From CAZNYG01 sp964577205 (lineage in GTDB: Bacteria > Elusimicrobiota > Endomicrobiia > Endomicrobiales > CAIRNS01): a stretch of 26,709 nt of DNA. The stretch lies in assembly GCA_964577205.1 (NCBI GenBank), contig CAZNYG010000027.1, positions 1 through 26,709 on the forward strand. The letters are read 5' to 3'. How positions within the stretch are numbered: position 1 is the stretch's first letter; every line of letters begins with the position of its first letter. A program made the translations under genes and the position numbers. Below, in pieces: positions 14,287-20,780 of the stretch. The notes under the pieces were generated by a model. That model did no database searches and was not told where the DNA came from. It saw only the letters and a program-made list of their open reading frames with translations.

Positions 14287-14315
14287 ATTGTAGCGGTTTT
14301 CAGACGAAATGTCAA
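14287..14315 (-). promoter_or_regulatory. Sigma70 promoter of tRNA-Arg
   Basis: Minus-strand TTGACA (14310-14315) and TACAAT (14287-14292) are separated by exactly 17 bp. Transcription would start about 11 nt before the tRNA 5' end. No terminator is visible between the tRNA and the PflX gene, so readthrough is likely. Confidence 0.85.
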
Positions 14316-14335
14316 ACAAAAATCATCGATGTCCT

Positions 14336-14354
14336 GGGCGGCTAAAGCCAGCCC
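14336..14354. repeat. GGCTTTAGCC-type palindrome
   Basis: GGGCGGCT (14336-14343) pairs with AGCCAGCCC (14346-14354) with one bulged base. It is an imperfect member of the same family as 5530-5583, just upstream of the tRNA promoter. Confidence 0.65.
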
Positions 14355-14446
14355 TGTCAGGGTAAGTCATTGGGCCGAGCGGGATAGCGAAGAAGAATGA
14401 AGAGCGAGAGCGTTCTATCGCCGCCTTGTCTGGCCCCTCATCCTGA

Positions 14447-14469
14447 CCTTCTCCCCAAAGGGGAGAAGG
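14447..14469. repeat. CCTTCTCCCC hairpin repeat
   Basis: CCTTCTCCCC (14447-14456) and GGGGAGAAGG (14460-14469) are perfect 10-bp arms with an AAA loop, preceded by CCCCTCATCCTGA. From memory, similar elements are scattered in intergenic DNA of many bacteria. It could act as a terminator hairpin in either direction but lacks a T-tract. Confidence 0.75.
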
Positions 14470-14528
14470 AAATACCAGCGTACCATCTGTGAACAAGGCA
14501 CAGTCTGAGTTCAGTGAGTTTGCAGAAA

Positions 14529-15119
14529 TCAGAGGCAGCCATCCCCGCCTCTTATGTTCAAAGAGGTGCCCCGGTGGTTAGCGCTCAGCATCTCCCCCTC
14601 TTTTGTCAAAGAGGGGGCTGGGGGGAGTTTACGGCGAAAAACATCAGTCTTCAAAGAACTGACCCGGTCAAGGAAAAGAAGCCCGTCAAGATGATCGATC
14701 TCATGTTGAAGAAGCACCGCTTCAAATCCCTCCGCATTGATCGAAACAGGGGATCCTTCCAGGCACAGAGCCTGCACCGTCACTTTTTCCGCGCGGTTCA
14801 CATTGCCGGTAAAATCAGGGACACTGAGGCATCCTTCCCTTCCAGAACGCTTTCCTTCTTTTCTGGTAATAACAGGATTGATGAGGAGCAGGAGCCCGTG
14901 ATTCGGCTGAGGTTTGGGAGAAAGGGATGCATCAATGACAACCAGGCGAACCGGTTTTTTCACCTGCGGAGCGGCTATGCCGACGCAGTGGGGCGAATGG
15001 TGCATGGTGTCCGTCATAGCTGCCGCGAGTTCACGTATTTCCGGCGTGATCTCATGTATCGGAGCACAGACTGCTTTTAAGACGGGATCGGGTATGGTCG
15101 CTATAGATAATATGGGCAT
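14529..15119 (-). CDS. def: Peptide deformylase with repeat-derived C-terminal tail
   Basis: Metalloenzyme that removes the formyl group from new proteins. All three family motifs are present: VGIAAPQ at residues 46-52, EGCLS with metal ligand C97, and QHEIDH with ligands H139 and H143 and catalytic E140. The core ends near FRRK at residue 164. The remaining 32 residues (LPPAPSLTKEGE onward) are encoded by two hairpin repeats at 14548-14617, so the native stop has probably been lost and the frame runs on into repeat DNA. The enzyme core is intact and likely active. No formyltransferase gene (fmt) lies next to it, although the two are often adjacent. The ATG at 15119 fits the family N-terminus but has no clear Shine-Dalgarno. 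Confidence 0.94.
   Translation of the reverse strand: MPILSIATIPDPVLKAVCAPIHEITPEIRELAAAMTDTMHHSPHCVGIAAPQVKKPVRLVVIDASLSPKPQPNHGLLLLINPVITRKEGKRSGREGCLSVPDFTGNVNRAEKVTVQALCLEGSPVSINAEGFEAVLLQHEIDHLDGLLFLDRVSSLKTDVFRRKLPPAPSLTKEGEMLSANHRGTSLNIRGGDGCL
14548..14617. repeat. Two tandem hairpin repeats inside the 3' end of def
   Basis: CCTCTT (14548-14553) pairs with AAGAGG (14561-14566). CCCCCTCTTT (14594-14603) pairs perfectly with AAAGAGGGGG (14608-14617) across a TGTC loop. On the minus strand both share the form of a CTCTTTGA core, so they look like diverged copies of one element. Both are translated as part of the deformylase tail. Confidence 0.8.
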
Positions 15120-15140
15120 AGTATAAACCGAAAATAACGA

Positions 15141-15184
15141 GCAGTCAGCGATCAGCTTTCATCGGTCAGCTGACCGATGAAAGC
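15141..15184. repeat. Heptamer tract ending in a 30-bp perfect palindrome
   Basis: Heptamers GCAGTCA (15141), GCGATCA (15148), GCTTTCA (15155) and TCGGTCA (15162) run at exact 7-bp spacing. The last two are half of a perfect 30-bp palindrome at 15155-15184, centred between 15169 and 15170. AATAACG (15133-15139) precedes the tract. It sits between the ACT-protein stop and the deformylase start, and a transcript would form a strong stem of 13 or more pairs. No T-tract follows. Confidence 0.85.
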
Positions 15185-15193
15185 GCTGTTTGC

Positions 15194-15739
15194 TTACAAC
15201 ACCGGTGATTCTGAGGCCCGCAGGGCAACCGCCACGTTAAGCTTCCTGCCCGCATTATCCAGTTTGCGCTTCAGCGCCGCGATAGCCAATTTGGAAGGAA
15301 GGCGCACTTCCAGGAACATGATATAGACGTGTTTTTTCCCCCGCGTCGAAATGCTGGTCTGGACGTCGGTGACGTTCACTCCGTTATCGGCAAGAAGCCT
15401 GCTTATCGTATAAACGATGCCCGGTCTGTCTGCTCCGTAAACAGAAATGATGCAGGGTTCGCCGGTTGTTTTTTCTGTCTCCGCTTCTTTTGCCGACAAC
15501 GATCTGAGCGACACGCAAAGCCCCAGGGGTTTCGCCGCCTTCTCCATTTTTTCAAGGAGCGTCACTTCCTTCATGCCCGCGGGCAAAGCGGCGAGCACGA
15601 GCATGGCGAACTCGCTGCGCAGGAGCGTCATGGACGAGTCCTCGATATTGCAGCCGGTCTCGTAAAACACTTTCGTGATGGCGGCGACGATACCAGGACG
15701 ATCCTTCCCGAGCACCGAAACAGCGATCTGTTTTGACAT
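15194..15739 (-). CDS. Double ACT-domain protein (GcvR-like)
   Basis: Cytoplasmic protein of 181 residues made of two ACT domains: IAVSVLGKDRPGIVAAITKV starts the first near residue 4, and ISVYGADRPGIVYTISRLLA starts the second near residue 100. Each has the DRPGIV ligand-binding loop, which usually binds an amino acid. The same layout is seen in GcvR, the antagonist of the glycine-cleavage activator GcvA, but no gcv genes are nearby. The start at 15739 has GGAGG 8 nt upstream; a longer open frame to 15793 comes from repeat DNA and was rejected. It lies between alaS and def, with repeat tracts on both sides. Role as an amino-acid sensor is inference. Confidence 0.88.
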   Translation of the reverse strand: MSKQIAVSVLGKDRPGIVAAITKVFYETGCNIEDSSMTLLRSEFAMLVLAALPAGMKEVTLLEKMEKAAKPLGLCVSLRSLSAKEAETEKTTGEPCIISVYGADRPGIVYTISRLLADNGVNVTDVQTSISTRGKKHVYIMFLEVRLPSKLAIAALKRKLDNAGRKLNVAVALRASESPVL

Positions 15740-15757
15740 AAAAAAACCTCCAGAAGC

Positions 15758-15875
15758 GGACGCAAGACGCTGGACACTGGATTTACTGCACAAAGAAGCG
15801 TTTTGAATAAATGATAAATAATTCGGGCAGTGTTTGTGTCTTAAATCCTGTATCCGCGTCCTGTGTCCGATATCC
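15758..15875. repeat. Inverted pair of heptamer arrays (RGACACN)
   Basis: On the plus strand GGACGCA (15758), AGACGCT (15765), GGACACT (15772) and GGATTTA (15779) run at exact 7-bp steps. On the minus strand the same words run from 15875 down to 15835: GGATATC, GGACACA, GGACGC, GGATACA, GGATTTA and AGACACA, with one 6-bp step. The two arms therefore form a long imperfect inverted repeat around an AT-rich centre. The outer end abuts the 11-bp tag (15875-15885) that contains the alaS stop codon. Confidence 0.85.
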
Positions 15876-15879
15876 GTCG

Positions 15880-18543
15880 TTATTTCAGTTGTGTTTTTAT
15901 TTTGTCCAGCGCTTCGTCGACTTTGGATGCGTCCTTGCCGCCGCCCTGGGCGAAATCCGGCTTGCCGCCGCCCGAACCTCCTATGATGCCTGCAAAGGTT
16001 TTGGCTATCTTGCCCGCGTTGAATCCTTTTTCCGCCACGTCTTTCGTCAGGCAGACGATAAAGGAAAGCTTGTCTCTTTCGACGCTGGCCAGGAGGACGA
16101 TGCCCGATCCCATCTTCACTTTAAGGTTGTCCGCGACCTCTCGCAGCGAACCGGCATCGACATCGGCCACTTTTCCTGACAGCAGCTTCACTCCGTCGAT
16201 CTCGACGATATTTTTCGTCAGGTCGGCCGTTCCGCCCTGGGCCAGCTGGGTCTTCAGTTTCTGTATCTCACGGTCTTTTTCTTTGTCCTGGGCGATGTAA
16301 CGGTCGATATGCGTGAGCAGGTCCGATCTCGCGGACTTCATTTTTAAGGCTATGTCAGAGATAAGGCGTTCAAGCCCGGCGACATATTTCTCCGCGGCGG
16401 CGCCCGTAACCGCTTCAATGCGGCGCGTGCCCGCGGCGACCGAAGACTCGGAAAGGATCTTGAACATGCCGATGTCTCCCGTACGCGAAACATGGGTACC
16501 GCCGCACAGTTCCATCGAGTACGGAGGCCGGCTTTCATCTTCCCTGACCGTGACGGTACGCACCTTTTCGCCGTATTTTTCTCCGAAAAGGGCCATGGCC
16601 CCGGCTTTGCGCGCTTCGTCGATGCTCATTTCCTTTATGCAGACCGGCAGATTCCCGCGGACAGCCGCGTTGACCATTTCTTCGGCCGCGTCCAGCTCCT
16701 CCTGCTTCATGCCGGCAAGATGGGTGAAATCGAAACGGAAATAGTCGGGCGTTACCAGCGAGCCCGCCTGCGTGACATGCGTCCCGAGGATCTGGCGCAA
16801 AGCCTTGTGAAGAAGATGCGTCGCGGTGTGATGGCGCATTATTGCCCGGCGGCGTTCTACGTCAATGGCCGCTGTAACGGTCATCCCCGCCTTCAATTCT
16901 CCGCGGATCACCTTGACAGTATGGACGAACATGCCCCCAACCGGCTTTTGAACGCCTGATACTTCCGCTTTGAAGGGACCGGCATCGATCGTGCCGGTAT
17001 CGGCGGACTGGCCGCCGGACTCGGCGTAAAAAGGGGTCTTGTCCAGGATCACTTCCCCCGTATCGCCTTCCTTCAACGCATCCGCCGCGGCGTTGTCCCT
17101 TATGATCGCGAGGACCGTCGCGGTACCGTACATCGTTTCGTAGCCGGTAAACGCGGTGTTGCCGTATTTTTTGTTCAGAGTCGCGTAGAAGGTCATGTCT
17201 TTTTCACCGGAACCGCTCCAGGCGGCGCGGGATTTTTCCTGCGCTTCCTTCTGGGCGGCCGCGAAACCGGGTTCATCAATTTCAAGGCCCTGTTCTTTCA
17301 CGATCTCGCGGGTAAGGTCGGGCGGAAATCCGTAGGTATCGTACAGTCGGAAGACTTCGTTGCCGGGGATGACGAATTTCGATGCCAGGCCGCCCCCGCC
17401 CTTAACCGTGCCCGCGCTCCGGTATCTCTCGATCACATCTTCCAGTATCTTTGTGCCGGATTCCAGCGTCTCGAGGAATTTCTCTTCTTCCATCCTCGCG
17501 ATGGATGCGATGCTTTCGCGGCGTTCCATGAGGTCCGGGTACGCCTGTTTCATGATGCCCGCGACGACCGGCACCATGCGGTACAGGAATGGTTCCTTGG
17601 CTCCGTAGAGTTTCGCCTGGCGCAGCGCCCGGCGGAGTATGCGGCGAAGGACGTAGCCGCGCCCTTCGTTCGATGGAAGGATGCCGTCGGAAATAAGGAA
17701 CGTGATCGCACGGCAATGGTCGGCCATCATGCGCAGTTTCGGCAGATTATCCCGTACCGGGACGTTCAGCGCGTCGCTTATGGCTTCTATCGTCGGAGTG
17801 AAAAGGTCGGTCTCAAAGACGTTCTTTTTGCCGTTCACCGCTGCTACAAGGCGTTCAAGGCCCATGCCGGTATCGATGTTTTTGCGGGGGAGCGGTCTCA
17901 GCGTTCCGTCGGCCTGGCGGTCGAACTGGGTGAATACCAGGTTCCAGATCTCAAGGTGGCGGTTGCAGCTGCAGGCCGGGCCGCAATCCGGTTTGCCGCA
18001 GCTCATTTCCGGGCCAAGGTCCAGAAGGATCTCGGAGCAGGGGCCGCAGGGGCCGGTCGGCCCCATATTCCAGAAGTTGGTCTCCTCGCCCATGCGGATG
18101 ATGCGGCCGGAGGGGACGATCTTTTTCCAGATCTCTCCGGCCTCATCGTCATCCTTGTATATGGTGACGTAGAGTTTGTCCTTGGGCAGGGCCATGACGC
18201 CGGTCAGAAAGTCCCATCCCCAGGCGATGGCTTCTTTCTTGAAGTAGTCGCCGAAGGAGAAATTGCCCAGCATTTCAAAGAAGGTAAGATGGCGGTTGGT
18301 GACGCCCACCTGGTCGATGTCCGAGGTCCGGAAGCATTTCTGACAGGTGGTGGCGCGGGTAAAGGTATCCTTGCTCTGCCCGAGGAAATGCTTTTTGAAC
18401 TGCACCATTCCCGCGGAAGTGAAAAGAAGCGTCGGATCTCCCGAAGGGATAAGTGAATCCGACGGGACGATCCTGCATCCCTGCTTGTTGAAGTACTCAA
18501 GAAACGACTGCCTGATGTCCGACGATGATTTCCCTGTGTCCAT
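15880..18543 (-). CDS. alaS: Alanyl-tRNA synthetase
   Basis: Full-length enzyme of 887 residues that charges tRNA-Ala. The class II catalytic domain begins with FLEYFNKQGCRIVPSDSLIP and includes TSAGMVQFKKHFLG and NMGPTGPCGPCSEI. The editing domain has its zinc site: H572 and H576 in HHTATHLL, with C680 and H684 in CGGTHV. The C-terminal DHHA1-type oligomerisation region ends with GGSGGGKPDFAQGGG. Length and motifs are normal. AAGGG lies shortly before the ATG. Its TAA stop is contained in an 11-bp tag also found at the end of the OppB-type gene, next to a heptamer inverted repeat. It stands apart from its neighbours with a probable own promoter. Confidence 0.98.
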   Translation of the reverse strand: MDTGKSSSDIRQSFLEYFNKQGCRIVPSDSLIPSGDPTLLFTSAGMVQFKKHFLGQSKDTFTRATTCQKCFRTSDIDQVGVTNRHLTFFEMLGNFSFGDYFKKEAIAWGWDFLTGVMALPKDKLYVTIYKDDDEAGEIWKKIVPSGRIIRMGEETNFWNMGPTGPCGPCSEILLDLGPEMSCGKPDCGPACSCNRHLEIWNLVFTQFDRQADGTLRPLPRKNIDTGMGLERLVAAVNGKKNVFETDLFTPTIEAISDALNVPVRDNLPKLRMMADHCRAITFLISDGILPSNEGRGYVLRRILRRALRQAKLYGAKEPFLYRMVPVVAGIMKQAYPDLMERRESIASIARMEEEKFLETLESGTKILEDVIERYRSAGTVKGGGGLASKFVIPGNEVFRLYDTYGFPPDLTREIVKEQGLEIDEPGFAAAQKEAQEKSRAAWSGSGEKDMTFYATLNKKYGNTAFTGYETMYGTATVLAIIRDNAAADALKEGDTGEVILDKTPFYAESGGQSADTGTIDAGPFKAEVSGVQKPVGGMFVHTVKVIRGELKAGMTVTAAIDVERRRAIMRHHTATHLLHKALRQILGTHVTQAGSLVTPDYFRFDFTHLAGMKQEELDAAEEMVNAAVRGNLPVCIKEMSIDEARKAGAMALFGEKYGEKVRTVTVREDESRPPYSMELCGGTHVSRTGDIGMFKILSESSVAAGTRRIEAVTGAAAEKYVAGLERLISDIALKMKSARSDLLTHIDRYIAQDKEKDREIQKLKTQLAQGGTADLTKNIVEIDGVKLLSGKVADVDAGSLREVADNLKVKMGSGIVLLASVERDKLSFIVCLTKDVAEKGFNAGKIAKTFAGIIGGSGGGKPDFAQGGGKDASKVDEALDKIKTQLK

Positions 18544-18600
18544 GATACCCTTTTTCCGGATGTATTTCCCCCGTTATGTTATTCGCTTCATACTGTCAGC

Positions 18601-18620
18601 GCACCGGCTTCAGCCCGGTC
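18601..18620. repeat. GGCTTTAGCC-type palindrome in alaS leader
   Basis: GCACCGGCT (18601-18609) and AGCCCGGTC (18612-18620) form an imperfect member of the family. It would lie in the alaS leader. The remaining gap to the flavodoxin remnant (18659-18753) holds nothing I can identify. Confidence 0.65.
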
Positions 18621-18630
18621 GGCATTTAGC

Positions 18631-18658
18631 ATTTTAGCAAAAAAGTATTGATAAACAA
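18631..18658 (-). promoter_or_regulatory. Possible alaS promoter
   Basis: Minus-strand TTGTTT (18653-18658) and TAAAAT (18631-18636) are 16 bp apart. The match is moderate and the region is AT-rich, so this is only a candidate. It would give a leader of roughly 80 nt. Confidence 0.35.
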
Positions 18659-18753
18659 AACGAAAGAGGGATTACTCCGCTTGATCCAGGATACGTCTCA
18701 TCACCATTGTAAGAAGGGACGAACACAACGGGTGATCCACCCCTTCCTCCGTT

Positions 18754-19149
18754 TTATGATCCCGATCGTTCACCGGTCAGGCGGGGATATAGTTGTTTCG
18801 CCCAGGCTCTGATGGCGTCTTCATCGCGGAAGTCGCCTTCGGGGGCTTTCATCATGTTCTTCATCATGAAGCGCGTGAAGAAATTCATTTTTGAGAAGTC
18901 CACGACACCGGCGAAGTTGCCCGTGTCAACCGGTTTGACGACGGTTCTCGCGGGGTCCGAAAAGGCATCGGCCTTTTTGCGGTTCGCTTCGGTATCGTCT
19001 TTCATCGCAGCGCACACGACGAAATAGGCAACGGGCCTTTTCTGGAGCGCTTCACTGTTGTTCTCGACGAATTTCAGGGCTTCCGGAAGCCATTTGCCCA
19101 TGTATATGCGTTTTCTTAATATGCGGCTGCTCAAGGAAACGCAGTACAT
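18754..19149 (-). pseudogene. Flavodoxin-domain protein, N-terminus missing
   Basis: The open frame from residue 17 (MGKWLPEALKFVENNSEAL) through KRPVAYFVVCAAMKDD, FAGVVDFSKMNFFTRF and APEGDFRDEDAIRAWAKQL matches the C-terminal two thirds of flavodoxin-like proteins related to protoporphyrinogen oxidase HemG. The first 50 or so residues, with the phosphate-binding T-x-T-G-x-T loop that holds FMN, are missing. In this frame a TGA lies only two codons upstream of the first ATG, so no longer protein exists. The 5' end overlaps another fragment in a different frame (19052-19249). It is most likely a decayed gene; a functional truncated protein is unlikely without the FMN loop. Confidence 0.75.
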
Positions 19150-19249
19150 TCTTTTTCAACCATTCCTGCGCCAGGGCGACGCGGTCGCCCTGTATCTCGA
19201 TAGCGCCGTTCTTTACGGTCCCTCCCGGCCCGCTTGTCAATTTTGGCAT
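19052..19249 (-). pseudogene. SUI1/YciH translation factor fragment
   Basis: A 65-codon frame begins at an ATG with GGAG 6 nt upstream. Residues 6-22 read SGPGGTVKNGAIEIQGD, which matches the C-terminal half of SUI1/YciH (bacterial eIF1-like) proteins, usually GGTVKDGxIEIQGD. Full family members are about 100-110 residues and start with a beta-strand region that is missing here. After QEWLKKN (about residue 34) the similarity stops, and the tail is an out-of-frame reading of the flavodoxin remnant. It appears to be a 5'-truncated SUI1 gene joined to a flavodoxin remnant. The good ribosome site means a short peptide could still be made. Confidence 0.6.
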
Positions 19250-19262
19250 AATGATCTCCGTA

Positions 19263-19283
19263 GGAATAGGGGACTCCTATTCC
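19263..19283. repeat. GGAATAGG hairpin after the Spy-like gene
   Basis: GGAATAGG (19263-19270) pairs perfectly with CCTATTCC (19276-19283). A further copy of the word (GGAATAG on the minus strand) includes the TAG stop of the upstream gene at 19287-19289. There is no T-tract, so a terminator role is unproven. Confidence 0.6.
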
Positions 19284-19286
19284 CTT

Positions 19287-19787
19287 CTATTCCTTTTTGC
19301 TGGAAAGCAGGGCTGTGAACTTTGTTTTCTGGTCAGGGGTGAGGGCATTGTAAGCCTGTTCGTAGGCGTCAATGACGGCGCTCTTCAATTGCAGCTGAAG
19401 TGAGCTGATCTTCTCGATCTTTTCCCTGACCGACGCGAAATCAGGAGCGGGGACACGGAGGAGCGCGTTCAGCTCCGATCTGACGGAACGGACCTCGGCG
19501 TTCTTTTCAATGGCGTCTTTCTTCAGGCCGAGGCGGAGATTTTCGATCAGATCGGCCTGTTCCGGCGTGAGAGCCAGTTGTTTTTTAACGCGTAAAAAGC
19601 GGGACAGGTTCAAGGGATCCACGTCGCCGCCGCTGCCGGTCATTGAACTGAAACTCTGGTCGGCGGCCCTCATGCCGAGTTTAGCGCGGCCGTTCATTAG
19701 TTCACGCTGGCATTCCTTATCGCCGGCAAAGGCGAAGGAGACGGCGAGTAGCGATAGAAGCACGGTGGATGCAAGAAAGTTATTCAA
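19287..19787 (-). CDS. Spy/CpxP-like periplasmic protein
   Basis: Predicted periplasmic helical protein of 166 residues. A signal peptide (MNNFLASTVLLSLLAVSFAFA, cut before GDKE) is followed by charged helices with two LTxxQ-type motifs, LTPEQ near residue 91 and LTPDQ near residue 152, the hallmark of Spy/CpxP/ZraP proteins. Those act as periplasmic chaperones or in envelope-stress and metal responses. The start codon is TTG at 19787, chosen because GGAGG lies 5 nt upstream and the signal peptide begins there. Long word repeats occupy the gap to lipA. No envelope-stress regulator is adjacent, so its control is unknown. Family call rests on the paired motifs, export signal and helical character. 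Confidence 0.78.
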   Translation of the reverse strand: MNNFLASTVLLSLLAVSFAFAGDKECQRELMNGRAKLGMRAADQSFSSMTGSGGDVDPLNLSRFLRVKKQLALTPEQADLIENLRLGLKKDAIEKNAEVRSVRSELNALLRVPAPDFASVREKIEKISSLQLQLKSAVIDAYEQAYNALTPDQKTKFTALLSSKKE

Positions 19788-19802
19788 GTTAACCTCCAGA
19801 AT

Positions 19803-19906
19803 ATAACGGTGTTCATTGGTTCGTTAGTTCACTGGTCCATATGTTAACTACAAAACGTATTTAAGTATGAGAAAAAATCAACAAATGAACCAGTGAACGC
19901 CGTTAT
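19803..19906. repeat. Octamer-word inverted repeat (GTTCAYTN)
   Basis: On the left, 8-bp units start at 19811, 19819, 19827 and 19835, with a weaker one at 19843 (GTTCATTG, GTTCGTTA, GTTCACTG and so on). On the right, TGAAC at 19886-19890 and 19894-19898 gives the reverse units. The ends ATAACGGTGTTCA (19803-19815) and TGAACGCCGTTAT (19894-19906) are inverted copies with 12 of 13 matches. The pair fills the gap from 3 nt after the lipA stop to the ribosome site of the Spy-like gene. Confidence 0.85.
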
Positions 19907-19909
19907 TGT

Positions 19910-20734
19910 TTAGATCATCGCGTCTGCCCGGTAGGAGCTTCTAACATACGATGCGGCGGCGCAATGGGTGAACCCTTTTTTCAGGGCGTGGGCGCGGTAT
20001 GACGCGAACTGTTCGTCTGTTATATGTTCTTTGACGGGATGGTGAGCGGCGGTGGGTGCGAGATATTGGCCCAGGGTGAGAATTGAGCATCCGGCGTAAC
20101 GCAGATCGTCCATGACGGACAGGACTTCTTCTCGTGTTTCCCCCAGGCCGAGCATGAGGCCGGATTTGGCTGTAAGGCCGGCGGCGGCGGCCCATGAAAG
20201 AAGCTCGAGTGAACGGCGATAATCCGCGCCCGCGCGGGTTTCTTTATACAAACGTGGTGCGGTTTCAAGGTTGTGGGCGAAAACGTCCGGTTTGGCGGCA
20301 AATACATTTTCCGCGGAATTCCGGTCGCCTTTAAAGTCCGGCACAAGGACTTCCACCTTCATGGACGGCCTTGCGGCGCGGATGGCCTGCATGGTACACG
20401 CGAAATGGGCGGCGCCGCCGTCGGGAAGGTCGTCCCTTGTGACCGAAGTTATGACAACGTAGTTGAGGTTAAGTTTGTCGGCCAGAGCGGCAATGCGCCC
20501 GGGTTCCTCAGTGTCCAGCGGAAGCGGTTCCCCCTTCTTAACGGCGCAGAATCGGCAGCCGCGGGTACAGGTATCCCCCGCGATGAGGAATGTCGCCACT
20601 CCCCTGCAGAAGCATTCGCCGATGTTCGGGCAGCGGGCAGATTCGCATACCGTATGGAGGGAAGCATCGCACAGCATTTTTTTCAGCCGCGTTATTTCCC
20701 CGAGATTAATCCGTTTTTTTTGAAAAGTGTTCAT
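19910..20734 (-). CDS. lipA: Lipoyl synthase
   Basis: Radical SAM enzyme of 274 residues that inserts two sulfurs into octanoyl groups to make lipoate. The auxiliary cluster motif gives C30, C35 and C41 (CESARCPNIGEC); the SAM cluster motif CTRGCRFC gives C56, C60 and C63. The C-terminal RSSY near residue 266 supplies the serine that binds the auxiliary cluster. Other family stretches are VVITSVTRDDLPDGGA, DVFAHNLETAPRLY and GLMLGLGETREEV. It is slightly shorter than many LipA proteins, mainly at the N-terminus. No lipB or lplA is nearby. No Shine-Dalgarno is obvious before the ATG. A short heptamer tract separates it from polX. Confidence 0.97.
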   Translation of the reverse strand: MNTFQKKRINLGEITRLKKMLCDASLHTVCESARCPNIGECFCRGVATFLIAGDTCTRGCRFCAVKKGEPLPLDTEEPGRIAALADKLNLNYVVITSVTRDDLPDGGAAHFACTMQAIRAARPSMKVEVLVPDFKGDRNSAENVFAAKPDVFAHNLETAPRLYKETRAGADYRRSLELLSWAAAAGLTAKSGLMLGLGETREEVLSVMDDLRYAGCSILTLGQYLAPTAAHHPVKEHITDEQFASYRAHALKKGFTHCAAASYVRSSYRADAMI

Positions 20735-20748
20735 ATAAAAATGATACG

Positions 20749-20769
20749 GGATTCAGGACACTGGACGCC
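20749..20769. repeat. Three heptamers of the RGACACN type
   Basis: GGATTCA (20749), GGACACT (20756) and GGACGCC (20763) follow at exact 7-bp steps in the 46-bp gap between the polX stop and the lipA start. The words match those at 15758 and 9700. Confidence 0.7.
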
Positions 20770-20780
20770 TGAAGTTTGAT

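Noticed and set aside
14447..14469. Rho-independent terminator
   Set aside because: The stem is strong, but neither strand has a T-tract after it, and it belongs to a dispersed repeat type; kept as a repeat.
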